Source of the DNA: Micromonospora gifhornensis
Lineage (GTDB): Bacteria; Actinomycetota; Actinomycetes; Mycobacteriales; Micromonosporaceae
Length of the DNA: 64,000 nt
NCBI RefSeq assembly: GCF_016863515.1
Contig: NZ_BOPA01000027.1
Span: 100,376 to 164,375, forward strand
Reading direction: 5' to 3'
Part shown: positions 51,140-64,000 of the stretch, piece by piece
Position numbering within the stretch: position 1 is the first letter of the stretch
Layout: every line of letters starts with the position of its first letter
Program-made: the position numbers and the translations under genes
Notes under the pieces: model-generated
Seen by the model: only the letters and a program-made list of their open reading frames with translations
Told to the model about the DNA's origin: nothing
Database searches by the model: none

Positions 51140-51446
51140 GGGCCTGTCGGTCGTCTCCGCGTCATGCTGTCCGACGTGCGGGATGGATGTCAGGTCGAGG
51201 ACGCCGGGGTCGGTGGCGTGTCGGACGTGGTACGGGCCGGTGTGTCGAAGGTTCGAGGCGTTTGGTGTGTACGCGTTGGTCGTCTCGGCTGATCGACCAG
51301 CATGGCGTCTCTCCCTTGATCGGCCGGTCAGCCGCTACTCGTACAGTCCCGACGCAGGGCCGTTCGTTTGACAGCCCCACACGGACGTACCCAAGTGACC
51401 CAGGCCGGATGCGGCCGGCCGGCGCTGGCGTCCGCCTTCCACCCGC
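51140..51446. other. Gene-free stretch upstream of riboswitch
   Basis: About 300 bp between the metE leader and the stop of the response regulator gene. It must contain the metE promoter. An imperfect repeat GATCGACCAGC/GATCGGCCGGTCAGC is seen near 51290-51335. No gene. Confidence 0.4.
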
Positions 51447-52082
51447 TCAGGCGTTGAGGTACGCCAGGACGGCGAGGACGCGCCGGTTGTCGTCATCGGA
51501 GGGCGGCATGTCGAGTTTGGTGAATATGTTGTTGATGTGTTTGCTCACGGCCTTCTCGGTGATGCGGAGCTTGGCTCCGATCGCCGCGTTGGAGCGACCT
51601 TCGGCCATTTCACCGAGGACGTCGCGTTCTCTGGGGGTGAGCACCGCCAGCGGCTCTCGGCGGGCGAGGAGTTGCGAGATGACTTCATGGTCCATGGCGG
51701 TACCGCCGGCGGCGACCCGGCGCACGGCGTCGACGAACTCGCCGACGTGGGACACGCGGTCCTTGAGCAGGTAGCCCACGCCGCCGTGTGGCGTGCTGAG
51801 CAGTTCGCGGGCGTACAAGGGCTCGACGTGCTGGGAGAGCACGAGGATGGGCAGGCCGGGAATCTGGGTACGAGCGGCGATCGCGGCCTGCAGACCTTCG
51901 TCGGTGAATGTCGGCGGGAGGCGGACGTCGATGACCGCCACCTGGGGCCGGTGGGTGGTCAGGGCGGGCAGCAGCGCCGGGCCGTTGTCGACGGCGGCGA
52001 CGACGTCGAAGTCGTAGGCCCGCAGGATGCGGGTCAGCCCGTCCCGGAGGAGCGCGTGGTCCTCGGCGATGACAACGCGCAC
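51447..52082 (-). CDS. DesR-like NarL-family response regulator
   Basis: 211 residues; the start overlaps the kinase gene by 49 bases. Receiver domain: VVIAEDHALLRDGLTRIL with the acidic pair, phospho-Asp in VAVIDVRLPP at about residue 51, and Lys in GYLLKDRVSHV. The LuxR-type HTH is LTPRERDVLGEMAEGRSNAAI, KLRITEKAVSKHINNIF. The pairing with a membrane kinase divergent from a desaturase gene recalls DesR of Bacillus, which turns on des when membranes stiffen in the cold. Its likely target is the palindrome at 53374. Confidence 0.92.
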   Translation of the reverse strand: MRVVIAEDHALLRDGLTRILRAYDFDVVAAVDNGPALLPALTTHRPQVAVIDVRLPPTFTDEGLQAAIAARTQIPGLPILVLSQHVEPLYARELLSTPHGGVGYLLKDRVSHVGEFVDAVRRVAAGGTAMDHEVISQLLARREPLAVLTPRERDVLGEMAEGRSNAAIGAKLRITEKAVSKHINNIFTKLDMPPSDDDNRRVLAVLAYLNA

Positions 52083-53350
52083 GGCAACTCCATGGTGATG
52101 ACGGTGGGCCCACCGGGCGGGCTCGACAGGGCCATCGTGCCATCGAAGGCGGCGAGGCGGCGTTCGATGCCCCGCAGACCGGTGCCGGCCGCGGGGTCGC
52201 CGCCGCCCACGCCGTCATCGGCGACCACCATCGTCAGCGTTGCGTCGGTGTGCCGCAGGGACACCGATCCGGTGTGGGCGCGGCTGTGGCGGACCATGTT
52301 GGTAAGCGTCTCCGCGACGGCGAAGTAGGCGGCCGACTCGACGGGGGTGTCGAGGCGGCCGGGCAGGTCGACATCGACTGTGATCGGCACGGGCAGGCTG
52401 AGCGCCAGCGCCCGCACCGCGCCGTCCAGCCCGCGTTCGGCCAGCACGGGTGGGTGGATGCCCCGGACCAGGTGCCGCAGCTCGACAAGTGCGGCGCTGC
52501 TCGCTGCACGTGCTTCGGCGAGCATCTCGTGGGCTGCGGCCGGGTTCCGGTCGATCAGTTCGTCGGCGAGACCGATCGTCATGCCCAGCGAGACGAGCCG
52601 CGCCTGGATGCCGTCGTGCAGGTCGCGCTCGATGCGGCGCAGCTCGGCTGCCTGGGCGTCCACCGTGTCGGCGCGCGTCACGGTCAGCTGGGTGACCCGC
52701 AGGCGAAGTTCGGCGGCCTTGGTCGGTGCGAGCAGGAGTCGGGCGAAGTACGCGTCGGCGCGCCGTAGCCAGGGCGCCACCCACAGACCGCCGGCCAGGA
52801 TGGCGGCGCCTTGCGGCAGGCAGATCAGTCCTTCACCGAATGTGTCGATGGACCAGACGGTGCCGTAGCCGTACCAGTCGGTGCCGAGCCAGATCCACAG
52901 CGGTGTCAGCGTCAGACCCATGATCCCGTACAGCGGCACGGCAAGTGAGATCGCGCCGAGGGTGGCCCCGACGATCCCGCCGGGCAGCAGCCAGGCGAGG
53001 TCGCGCCAGGTGGCCGGGTCCGTGACGATCCACCGGAAGCGCCGCCAGCCGCCGGCGATGCCCCGCTGCGGGGGCGGCTGGTAGGGGCGTGGCACCGGGA
53101 CCCCGGCCGATGTGGCACGTCTGCGTTCGAGATCCGCCCGCTTGCGGACCAGCGTCGTCGTCCAGGACACCAGCGCCATGCCGAGCAGCGGCACCGGGAC
53201 CAGGACCAGCGCCAGCAGCGATACGACGAGCAGCGCGACGTTGGCCAGGGTCAGGCCGATCGCGGCCAGACCGGCGAGCACCGCGCGTACACCCCGACGC
53301 GCCCACTCGTACGTCCGCTCGTCAGGCCCGGCCACGTCCACGGGTGCCAT
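52034..53350 (-). CDS. DesK-like sensor histidine kinase
   Basis: 438 residues from the ATG at 53350 (MAPVDVAGPDERTYEWARRG). The membrane part has two helices at about residues 22-60 and two or three more around 120-190 within a putative sensor domain (WRDLAWLLPGGIVGATLGAI). The phosphoacceptor motif is ELRRIERDLHDGIQARLVSL at about residue 240; ATP-binding: AVAETLTNMVRHSRAH and GTGLRGIERRLAAFDG. It is a HisKA_3 kinase paired with the response regulator. Its divergence from a desaturase supports, but does not prove, a membrane-fluidity role. Confidence 0.9.
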   Translation of the reverse strand: MAPVDVAGPDERTYEWARRGVRAVLAGLAAIGLTLANVALLVVSLLALVLVPVPLLGMALVSWTTTLVRKRADLERRRATSAGVPVPRPYQPPPQRGIAGGWRRFRWIVTDPATWRDLAWLLPGGIVGATLGAISLAVPLYGIMGLTLTPLWIWLGTDWYGYGTVWSIDTFGEGLICLPQGAAILAGGLWVAPWLRRADAYFARLLLAPTKAAELRLRVTQLTVTRADTVDAQAAELRRIERDLHDGIQARLVSLGMTIGLADELIDRNPAAAHEMLAEARAASSAALVELRHLVRGIHPPVLAERGLDGAVRALALSLPVPITVDVDLPGRLDTPVESAAYFAVAETLTNMVRHSRAHTGSVSLRHTDATLTMVVADDGVGGGDPAAGTGLRGIERRLAAFDGTMALSSPPGGPTVITMELPCALSSPRTTRSSGTG

Positions 53351-53373
53351 TGTGCCCACGCGACCGCCGTTTC

Positions 53374-53395
53374 TCGGGGGTGCTAGCACCCCCGA
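53374..53395. promoter_or_regulatory. Perfect 22-bp palindrome in kinase/desaturase divergent promoter
   Basis: TCGGGGGTGCTAGCACCCCCGA is a perfect palindrome at 53374-53395 in the 100-bp region between the two start codons. Position, symmetry and length fit an operator for a dimeric regulator such as the response regulator encoded at 51447. As RNA it would also form a hairpin. Confidence 0.6.
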
Positions 53396-53450
53396 TCGGC
53401 GGGGTGACAGCGTTCCTGACAGCGCCCGTCCGAGGCGGTCTGCTGGAATC

Positions 53451-54482
53451 ATGACGACTACCACGAGACCGTCGCAGTCGACGACCGGCAGTGACTTCGC
53501 CGTCCTGTCCCGCCGGATCACCGACGCCGGGTTGATGCGCCGCCGGCCCGCCTACTACGTCGTCCGGCTGAGCATCGTCACGCTGATGTTCGTCGGCGGC
53601 TGGGCGGCCTTCTTCCTCATCGGCTCCTCCTGGTGGCAGATGATCACCGCCGTGTTCCTCGCCGTCACGTTCGCCCAGGTCGCACTCGTGGCGCACGACC
53701 TGGCGCACCGCCAGGTGTTCCGCACCAGACGTCCGAGCGCGGTCGCCGGACTGCTGGCCGGCAATCTCGGCATCGGCATGAGCTACGGCTGGTGGATGGA
53801 CAAGCACACCCGTCACCACAACAACCCCAACCACGACGACCTCGACCCGGACGTGGCTCCCGAGGTGCTCGTCTGGACCACCGAGTCGGCGGTCGGCCGG
53901 CGCGGGCTGAAGGGCTTCATCACCCGGCACCAGGCCGTGCTGTTCTTCCCGCTGCTGACGCTGCTCGCCGTCAGCTTGAAGGTGTCCAGCGTCAAGGCGT
54001 TGCGCGACGGCACGGTGAAACAGCGGCGTGCGGAGAGCGGGCTGCTGATCCTGCACGCCGTCGGCTACCTCGGCGCGCTGGTGCTCGTTCTCTCGCCGTT
54101 GCAGGCCGTCGCCTTCCTGCTGCTGCACCAGGCGCTGTTCGGCGTCTACCTCGGCATGACCTTCGCCCCCAACCACAAGGGCATGCCGCACCCGACACGC
54201 ACCGAGGACTATCTCCGCAAGCAGGTGTTGACCTCCCGCAACGTTCGGGGGAACCGGCTGGTGGACGCGGCGCTCGGCGGTCTGAACTACCAGATCGAGC
54301 ACCACCTGTTCCCCGGCATGCCGACGCCCAACCTGCGCAGGGCACAACCGATCGTGCAGGCGTACTGCGCCGAGATCGGCGTCGCCTACGTACAGACCGG
54401 TCTCGTCACCTCCTACCGCCAGGCCCTGCGACACCTGCACGAGGTGGGCGCACCCGCACGTGCCGAACACGCACGGCGCTGA
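53451..54482 (+). CDS. Membrane fatty acid desaturase
   Basis: 343 residues from the ATG at 53451. Membrane helices surround three histidine boxes: HDLAHRQ (about residue 84), HTRHHNN (about residue 120) and QIEHHLF (about residue 283), the di-iron site of acyl-lipid/acyl-CoA desaturases. The third box of the QxxHH form groups it with front-end/DesA3-like enzymes. It introduces double bonds in membrane acyl chains using O2 and an electron donor (ferredoxin or a reductase, not encoded here). It is divergent from the DesKR-like pair, which probably controls it. Confidence 0.93.
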   Translation: MTTTTRPSQSTTGSDFAVLSRRITDAGLMRRRPAYYVVRLSIVTLMFVGGWAAFFLIGSSWWQMITAVFLAVTFAQVALVAHDLAHRQVFRTRRPSAVAGLLAGNLGIGMSYGWWMDKHTRHHNNPNHDDLDPDVAPEVLVWTTESAVGRRGLKGFITRHQAVLFFPLLTLLAVSLKVSSVKALRDGTVKQRRAESGLLILHAVGYLGALVLVLSPLQAVAFLLLHQALFGVYLGMTFAPNHKGMPHPTRTEDYLRKQVLTSRNVRGNRLVDAALGGLNYQIEHHLFPGMPTPNLRRAQPIVQAYCAEIGVAYVQTGLVTSYRQALRHLHEVGAPARAEHARR

Positions 54483-54783
54483 TGCAGTACATCGCAGCGT
54501 GGATCGGCGCCGTCGGCCAGAACCCCCGCAAAGGCATCACCCACACCAGCGACACGTGGCCGCCGAGCTGGCCGACGTGGTGCTCACCGCCCTGGTCGCC
54601 ATCACCAGCCTCGGCCACGACCCCCGCCACGTCGTCACCACCTGCGCCAACAAGGCCGCCGCCCGCCTCGACACCTACCCGAGCACGCCCGACCGAATGA
54701 GCTACACGCCGCCCAGATCAGCAGAAGCCCAGTTTGGAGGCCACGGAACACCGCACCGCCGCCCGGGTCCGAGGTTCGGCTGA
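54483..54783 (+). pseudogene. MazG-like NTP pyrophosphohydrolase fragment with 1-base frameshift
   Basis: One frame starts MQYIAAWIGAVGQNPRKGIT; at about 54552 it must shift to read VAAELADVVLTALVAITSLG and HDPRHVVTTCANKAAARLD. The sequence AGCGACACGTGGCC lacks one base relative to the expected GACGACGTGGCC, which would restore DDVAAELADV with the catalytic EELAD-type motif. The N-terminal MazG helix is missing too. So the gene is truncated and frameshifted, wedged behind the desaturase stop. Confidence 0.6.
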
Positions 54784-54799
54784 TCGATGCCGAGGTGGA

Positions 54800-55357
54800 T
54801 CAGGGGAAGGCGTTCGGTGCCATGCAACTGGCAAAGATCAGCGCGAGCACCCAGTCCAGGTTGCTCGGCAGGCAAAGCCGCACCACGAACCCCGGCCGCC
54901 GCGTGCGCGGCCGGGGATCCCGTCTGCGGGGCGGGCCAAGACGGCGGTCCAGGTCGGGCGTGAAGTACTGCGACAACCCCCACTTCAGCCCGCTCACCAG
55001 AACCATCCCGAGAGTGAACATGCCTACCGTGGCAGCGCCCACCATGACCGCCTCGAGCACCGAGTCGCCGGCCGAGCCCGAGCGCAGCAGCGACGCTGCC
55101 ACGTACCCGGCCAGCGGAACCATGCTCAGCCCGAACCACGCCTGGAAGCGGAAGAGGTTGGCCATCTCCGCGTCACCACCCGAAGGCGGCCAGTCCCGAG
55201 CGTGGCCACGCACCTCCTCCAGCGTCCAGACGAACCGCTTGTCCCGGTTGGCCAGGCGCACCAGCAAGGGCGCCATCAGGACAACGAGCGGACGGCCCAG
55301 ATCCCGCAACCGTCGGCGCGGCTGACCAGGTTCACCTTCGACATCATCGTCGGTCAT
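54800..55357 (-). CDS. Hypothetical membrane protein
   Basis: 185 residues from the ATG at 55357 (MTDDDVEGEPGQPRRRLRDL). Hydrophobic segments: LGRPLVVLMAPLLVRLA, WFGLSMVPLAGYVAASLL, AVMVGAATVGMFTLGMVLV and a C-terminal WVLALIFASCMA. No motif recognised. Longer frames upstream overlap the DUF4304-like gene and are discarded. Confidence 0.6.
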   Translation of the reverse strand: MTDDDVEGEPGQPRRRLRDLGRPLVVLMAPLLVRLANRDKRFVWTLEEVRGHARDWPPSGGDAEMANLFRFQAWFGLSMVPLAGYVAASLLRSGSAGDSVLEAVMVGAATVGMFTLGMVLVSGLKWGLSQYFTPDLDRRLGPPRRRDPRPRTRRPGFVVRLCLPSNLDWVLALIFASCMAPNAFP

Positions 55358-55422
55358 CAAGCAGATCGCGTGTCCTCTACGTCGCTGCCACCAGGCCGGA
55401 GTGGGATATCTGCCAGGCTCCC

Positions 55423-55964
55423 TCACCGCGCTGCGGTGTCCGAGGCCCGACCGGTCGCATAGTTCCACACCGTACGGATCGGGACGGAGTCGTGGGTGTG
55501 GGCCGGCCTCTCCAAGAACAGCAGATGCTTCAGCTCGTCGATGCGGCCCTCCCCGGCCAACAGCCAGGCGCGGATTAGCCAGTCGCCCGGGCCGAGGATG
55601 TCCGGTGTCTCGTTCAGCACGACGTTCCGGTCGAGCAACAGCAGCAGCTGCGGCAGCATCTCGTCCAGACGCTGTCGTGCACCAGGCCGATGTTGATGTA
55701 GAAGACCAGACCCCGGCGGCTGGAGTGATTCGATGGCTGCACCTCGAGGATGAGCGCGTCTCCTTGTAGCGAGAACCGGCGAAAGACGCGTCCCTCCTCA
55801 CCTCGCTCGAAGCCGTGCCCGGCGAGCTGGATCGCCAGGTCCTCGACGAAGCCGTTCATCGACGACTGCGCGGACAAGAGCAACTCCTTTCCCGCTCGCG
55901 GGGAGGCAGCGAGCAGATCATCCTGATGCGGCCGAGGTGCGGGGGTCGGAAGTTCTGCGACCAT
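55423..55964 (-). pseudogene. DUF4304-like gene with frameshift
   Basis: The upstream frame (from ATG 55964 or 55859) reads MNGFVEDLAIQLAGHGFERG, VFRRFSLQGDALILEVQPSN, GLVFYINIGLVHD; at about 55670 the similarity continues in the next frame as RLDEMLPQLLLLLDRNVVLN and LLAGEGRIDELKHLLFLERP. The pattern GFxRxGxxFRR...QxS...FYINxG is that of DUF4304 proteins, often immunity-like. One base insertion or loss is enough to explain it. A sequence error cannot be excluded. Confidence 0.55.
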
Positions 55965-56102
55965 TCTGTCCGCTCGGTCCAGGTGTGAGGTGGCCCTGCT
56001 CAGGGCGGTTCGGATTCCGTGACCGCACCGGTCTGAACCGCCGTGACCGTGCCGAGAGTGGACGGTGACCGTGCCGGCTGCCGACATGCGTAGCGTCGAG
56101 GG

Positions 56103-56870
56103 ATGACATCGGTGCATGAGAACCCGGCAGTGGCGGATCGGTGGGTGCGAACTCTTACCACGAGCAGCGCCCCCCGCATCCAACTGGTCTGCTTTCCGCA
56201 CGCCGGTGGGACGGCCAACTACTTCCTGTCGCTGGCCCGGGCGCTGCCAGCGGAGGTGGAGGTGTTGGCGATCCAGTATCCGGGGCGGCAGGACCGACGT
56301 GCCGAGCGCGCCCGTACCTCCATTGCGGAACTCGTCGACGAGGCGGACGCGGTGTTGCAGGCTCGGCTCGCCGGGCCGTTTGCGTTCTTCGGGCACAGCA
56401 TGGGTGCGGTGATCGCACACGAGGTCACCCAGCGGCGTGCCCGGGCCGGTGCCCGACTGCCGCAACGGCTGTTCGTCTCGGGTCGGCGCGCGCCGGATCA
56501 GCCGCCGTGCCGGCCGAATCCGCCACGCACGGACGTCGGGATCCTGGAAGATCTGCGCGAAGCCGGTGGCACCCATCCGCTGTTTCTGACCGATGCCGAA
56601 CTGCGCGCCGAACTCCTGCGGGTCATGCGTGCCGACTATCAGGCCATCGACTCGTACGCGTGGCATGCGCAGCCGCCGGTGAACTGTCCGATCACCGCTC
56701 TGACCGGTGACGCCGACCCGCAGGCTTCCGTCGCGGCGGTGCGCGCCTGGTCGGCACACACCTCGGCCGGGTTCGACCTGCGCGTCTTCTCCGGCGGGCA
56801 CTTCTACCTCGACGAGCACCGGTCGGAAGTGGCCGGCGCGATCGGTGAGGGACTGCTTCCACTGCCCTGA
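56103..56870 (+). CDS. Type II thioesterase
   Basis: 255 residues. LVCFPHAGGTANYFLSLARA is the usual start of type II thioesterases of PKS/NRPS clusters; the catalytic triad is Ser in FGHSMGAVIAHE, Asp in TGDADPQAS and His in GGHFYLDEH. These enzymes remove wrongly loaded or stalled acyl groups from carrier proteins. It faces the terminal PKS module and is separated from it by a strong hairpin, so it has its own promoter although it works with the synthase. Confidence 0.92.
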   Translation: MTSVHENPAVADRWVRTLTTSSAPRIQLVCFPHAGGTANYFLSLARALPAEVEVLAIQYPGRQDRRAERARTSIAELVDEADAVLQARLAGPFAFFGHSMGAVIAHEVTQRRARAGARLPQRLFVSGRRAPDQPPCRPNPPRTDVGILEDLREAGGTHPLFLTDAELRAELLRVMRADYQAIDSYAWHAQPPVNCPITALTGDADPQASVAAVRAWSAHTSAGFDLRVFSGGHFYLDEHRSEVAGAIGEGLLPLP

Positions 56871-56905
56871 GGGCCGGTCATCCCCCCAGCGGGGGTGACC
56901 GGCCC
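56871..56905. terminator. Bidirectional terminator between thioesterase and PKS
   Basis: GGGCCGGTCA-T-CCCCC (56871-56886) pairs with GGGGGTGACCGGCCC (56891-56905), a 15-bp stem with one bulged T. It starts at the base after the thioesterase stop and lies 12 bp beyond the PKS stop, so it can terminate both. Confidence 0.75.
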
Positions 56906-56916
56906 ATCGGTGCGGG

Positions 56917-63069
<6,153 letters not shown>

Positions 63070-63128
63070 GACGTCTCCTCGGGGGTCGGGTGGGCGGCCG
63101 GGCGGGGGTGGGTGCGGCCGGGGGTGGA

Positions 63129-64000
63129 TCAGGCGCCGGCGGGTCGGGCGGCGCGGCCGAGCTGGTCGTCGATGAATGCGAACAGTTCGTCGGCGTCGGC
63201 TGAGTGCAGCAGTTCCGGTTCGGGACCGGGTTCGGTCGGTGACCGGCGGGCCAGTACTTCGCCGAGTCGGGCCAGCACAGCGGTGCGCCGGTCTGCGGTC
63301 AGCGTGTTGCGGGCCAGCGCGGCGTCGAGACGGTCCACCTCGGCCAGTAGGTCGAGGTCGTCGGTGTCGGCGCTGGTGGCGGTGGCGGCGGTGATGGCGT
63401 ACTGGTCGAGGAGCAGTCCGGCCAGTGAGCGTGGTGTCGGGTGGTCGAATACGGCGATGGCGGGCAGGGTGATGCCGAGGGCGGTGGAGAGCCGGCTGCG
63501 CAGTTCCACGGCGGTCATCGAGTCGAAGCCGAGGTCGGTGAAGGCGCGGTCGGCACCGAGCCGGGAGGGGTCGCCGTGGCCGAGCACGGTGGCGGCTTCG
63601 GTGCGGACCAGTGCGAGCAGCCGGTCGGCGCGGGCGTCGTCGTCCAGGCCGGTCAGATCCACCGCGGCCGGTACTGGTGCGGTTTTCGGTTCGGGTACGG
63701 CGGTCGTGGTGGCGGCGTCGCGCAGGAGCCAGTACCGCTCGCGCTGGAACGGATAGCTGGGTAGGGGGATGCGGGTGCCGGCGGTCACCGGCGGATAGGT
63801 GTCGGGGTCGACGGGTTGGCCGTAGGCGTACAGGTGGCCGAAGAGTTCGGCGGCGGCTTGTGGTTCGGGGCGGTCGCGGCGCAGCGTGGGCAGGGCGGCG
63901 ACGCCGTCGGGCAGGTGGGCGGCGAGCATGCCGGTGAGGATCGCGTCGGGTCCGACCTCGATGAGCGTGGTGACGTCGTCGGCGAGCAGCCGCTGGGCGG
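63129..64000 (-). CDS. Type I polyketide synthase, C-terminal part (AT end-ACP-docking); N-terminus beyond window
   Basis: The frame enters from the right edge with the end of an acyltransferase (TTLIEVGPDAILTGMLAAHL; IPLPSYPFQRERYW), then goes directly into an ACP (LGFDSMTAVELRSRL) without a ketoreductase or dehydratase in between, so the module leaves a beta-keto group. After the ACP a helical C-terminal docking domain follows (VDRLDAALARNTLTADRRT; DADELFAFIDDQLGRA). It should pair with the coiled coil at the start of the next protein, whose gene begins 59 bp downstream, probably on the same mRNA. Confidence 0.93.
   Translation of the reverse strand, partial: AQRLLADDVTTLIEVGPDAILTGMLAAHLPDGVAALPTLRRDRPEPQAAAELFGHLYAYGQPVDPDTYPPVTAGTRIPLPSYPFQRERYWLLRDAATTTAVPEPKTAPVPAAVDLTGLDDDARADRLLALVRTEAATVLGHGDPSRLGADRAFTDLGFDSMTAVELRSRLSTALGITLPAIAVFDHPTPRSLAGLLLDQYAITAATATSADTDDLDLLAEVDRLDAALARNTLTADRRTAVLARLGEVLARRSPTEPGPEPELLHSADADELFAFIDDQLGRAARPAGA

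Noticed and set aside
53322..54470. 382-codon leftward frame opposite the desaturase
   Set aside because: Antisense shadow; the desaturase frame has all three histidine boxes.

Overview
This is high-GC DNA with many GTG starts, ATGA/GTGA gene overlaps, SigE-type and other ECF sigma factors, actinobacterial XRE/TPR regulators, PadR and YtrA-type GntR regulators, a cobalamin riboswitch on metE and a modular type I polyketide synthase. Together these point to a filamentous actinomycete; a Micromonospora-like member of the Micromonosporaceae is the best guess (inference, not proven by a marker gene). No rRNA, tRNA, CRISPR array or replication origin was seen.

Layout. (1) 1-11.4 kb: a large DUF4062-NACHT-HEAT STAND protein that runs off the left edge, followed by a complete set of relatives of the Streptomyces SCO2521-SCO2525 families. 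These include a ParA/MinD-like protein with a variant Walker A motif and a SAM methyltransferase. A two-helix membrane protein follows. This is the most unusual block of the window. (2) 11.5-24.4 kb: small accessory genes mixed with gene debris: a sigma factor lacking region 4 coupled to a proline-rich membrane protein, an AEC carrier, SDR, aminoglycoside-phosphotransferase-like protein, three methyltransferase or membrane genes, a PadR-permease pair with an apparently leaderless promoter, a macro-domain protein, VanZ, an acyltransferase and a lipoprotein hydrolase. (3) 24.5-36.7 kb: a NarL-type two-component pair, a large SDR with a zinc motif, an ankyrin protein, an HTH/nuclease-like protein, several DUF proteins, two serine hydrolases (one broken), a membrane protein/GntR pair and an orphan barstar. 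(4) 36.7-46.9 kb: a frameshifted IS256-type element that abuts a lipoprotein gene lacking its signal peptide, an ECF sigma/membrane partner pair, an XRE regulator with a strong leader hairpin, an XRE-TPR/flavoprotein pair, a DUF4041/GIY-YIG protein, a P-loop kinase and a secreted GH53 galactanase.

(5) 47-55.4 kb is more core-like: a CBS/CorC membrane protein; metE under a cobalamin riboswitch, so that the B12-independent methionine synthase would be shut off when B12 is available; and a DesKR-like histidine kinase/response regulator pair divergent from a fatty-acid desaturase, with a perfect 22-bp palindrome between them. (6) 56.1-64 kb is the edge of a polyketide cluster: a type II thioesterase faces the terminal PKS module (KS-AT-DH-KR-ACP-reductase), preceded by the end of an upstream PKS protein (AT-ACP-docking). 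The terminal reductase domain implies release of the chain as an aldehyde or alcohol rather than by a thioesterase.

Many loci here are remnants or carry one- or two-base frameshifts (SDR fragment, truncated sigma factor, phosphatase fragment, DUF4241, serine hydrolase, peptidase fragment, IS transposase, epimerase fragment, MazG-like, DUF4304-like). This marks 11-56 kb as a fast-turnover accessory region, although some single-base shifts could be sequence errors.
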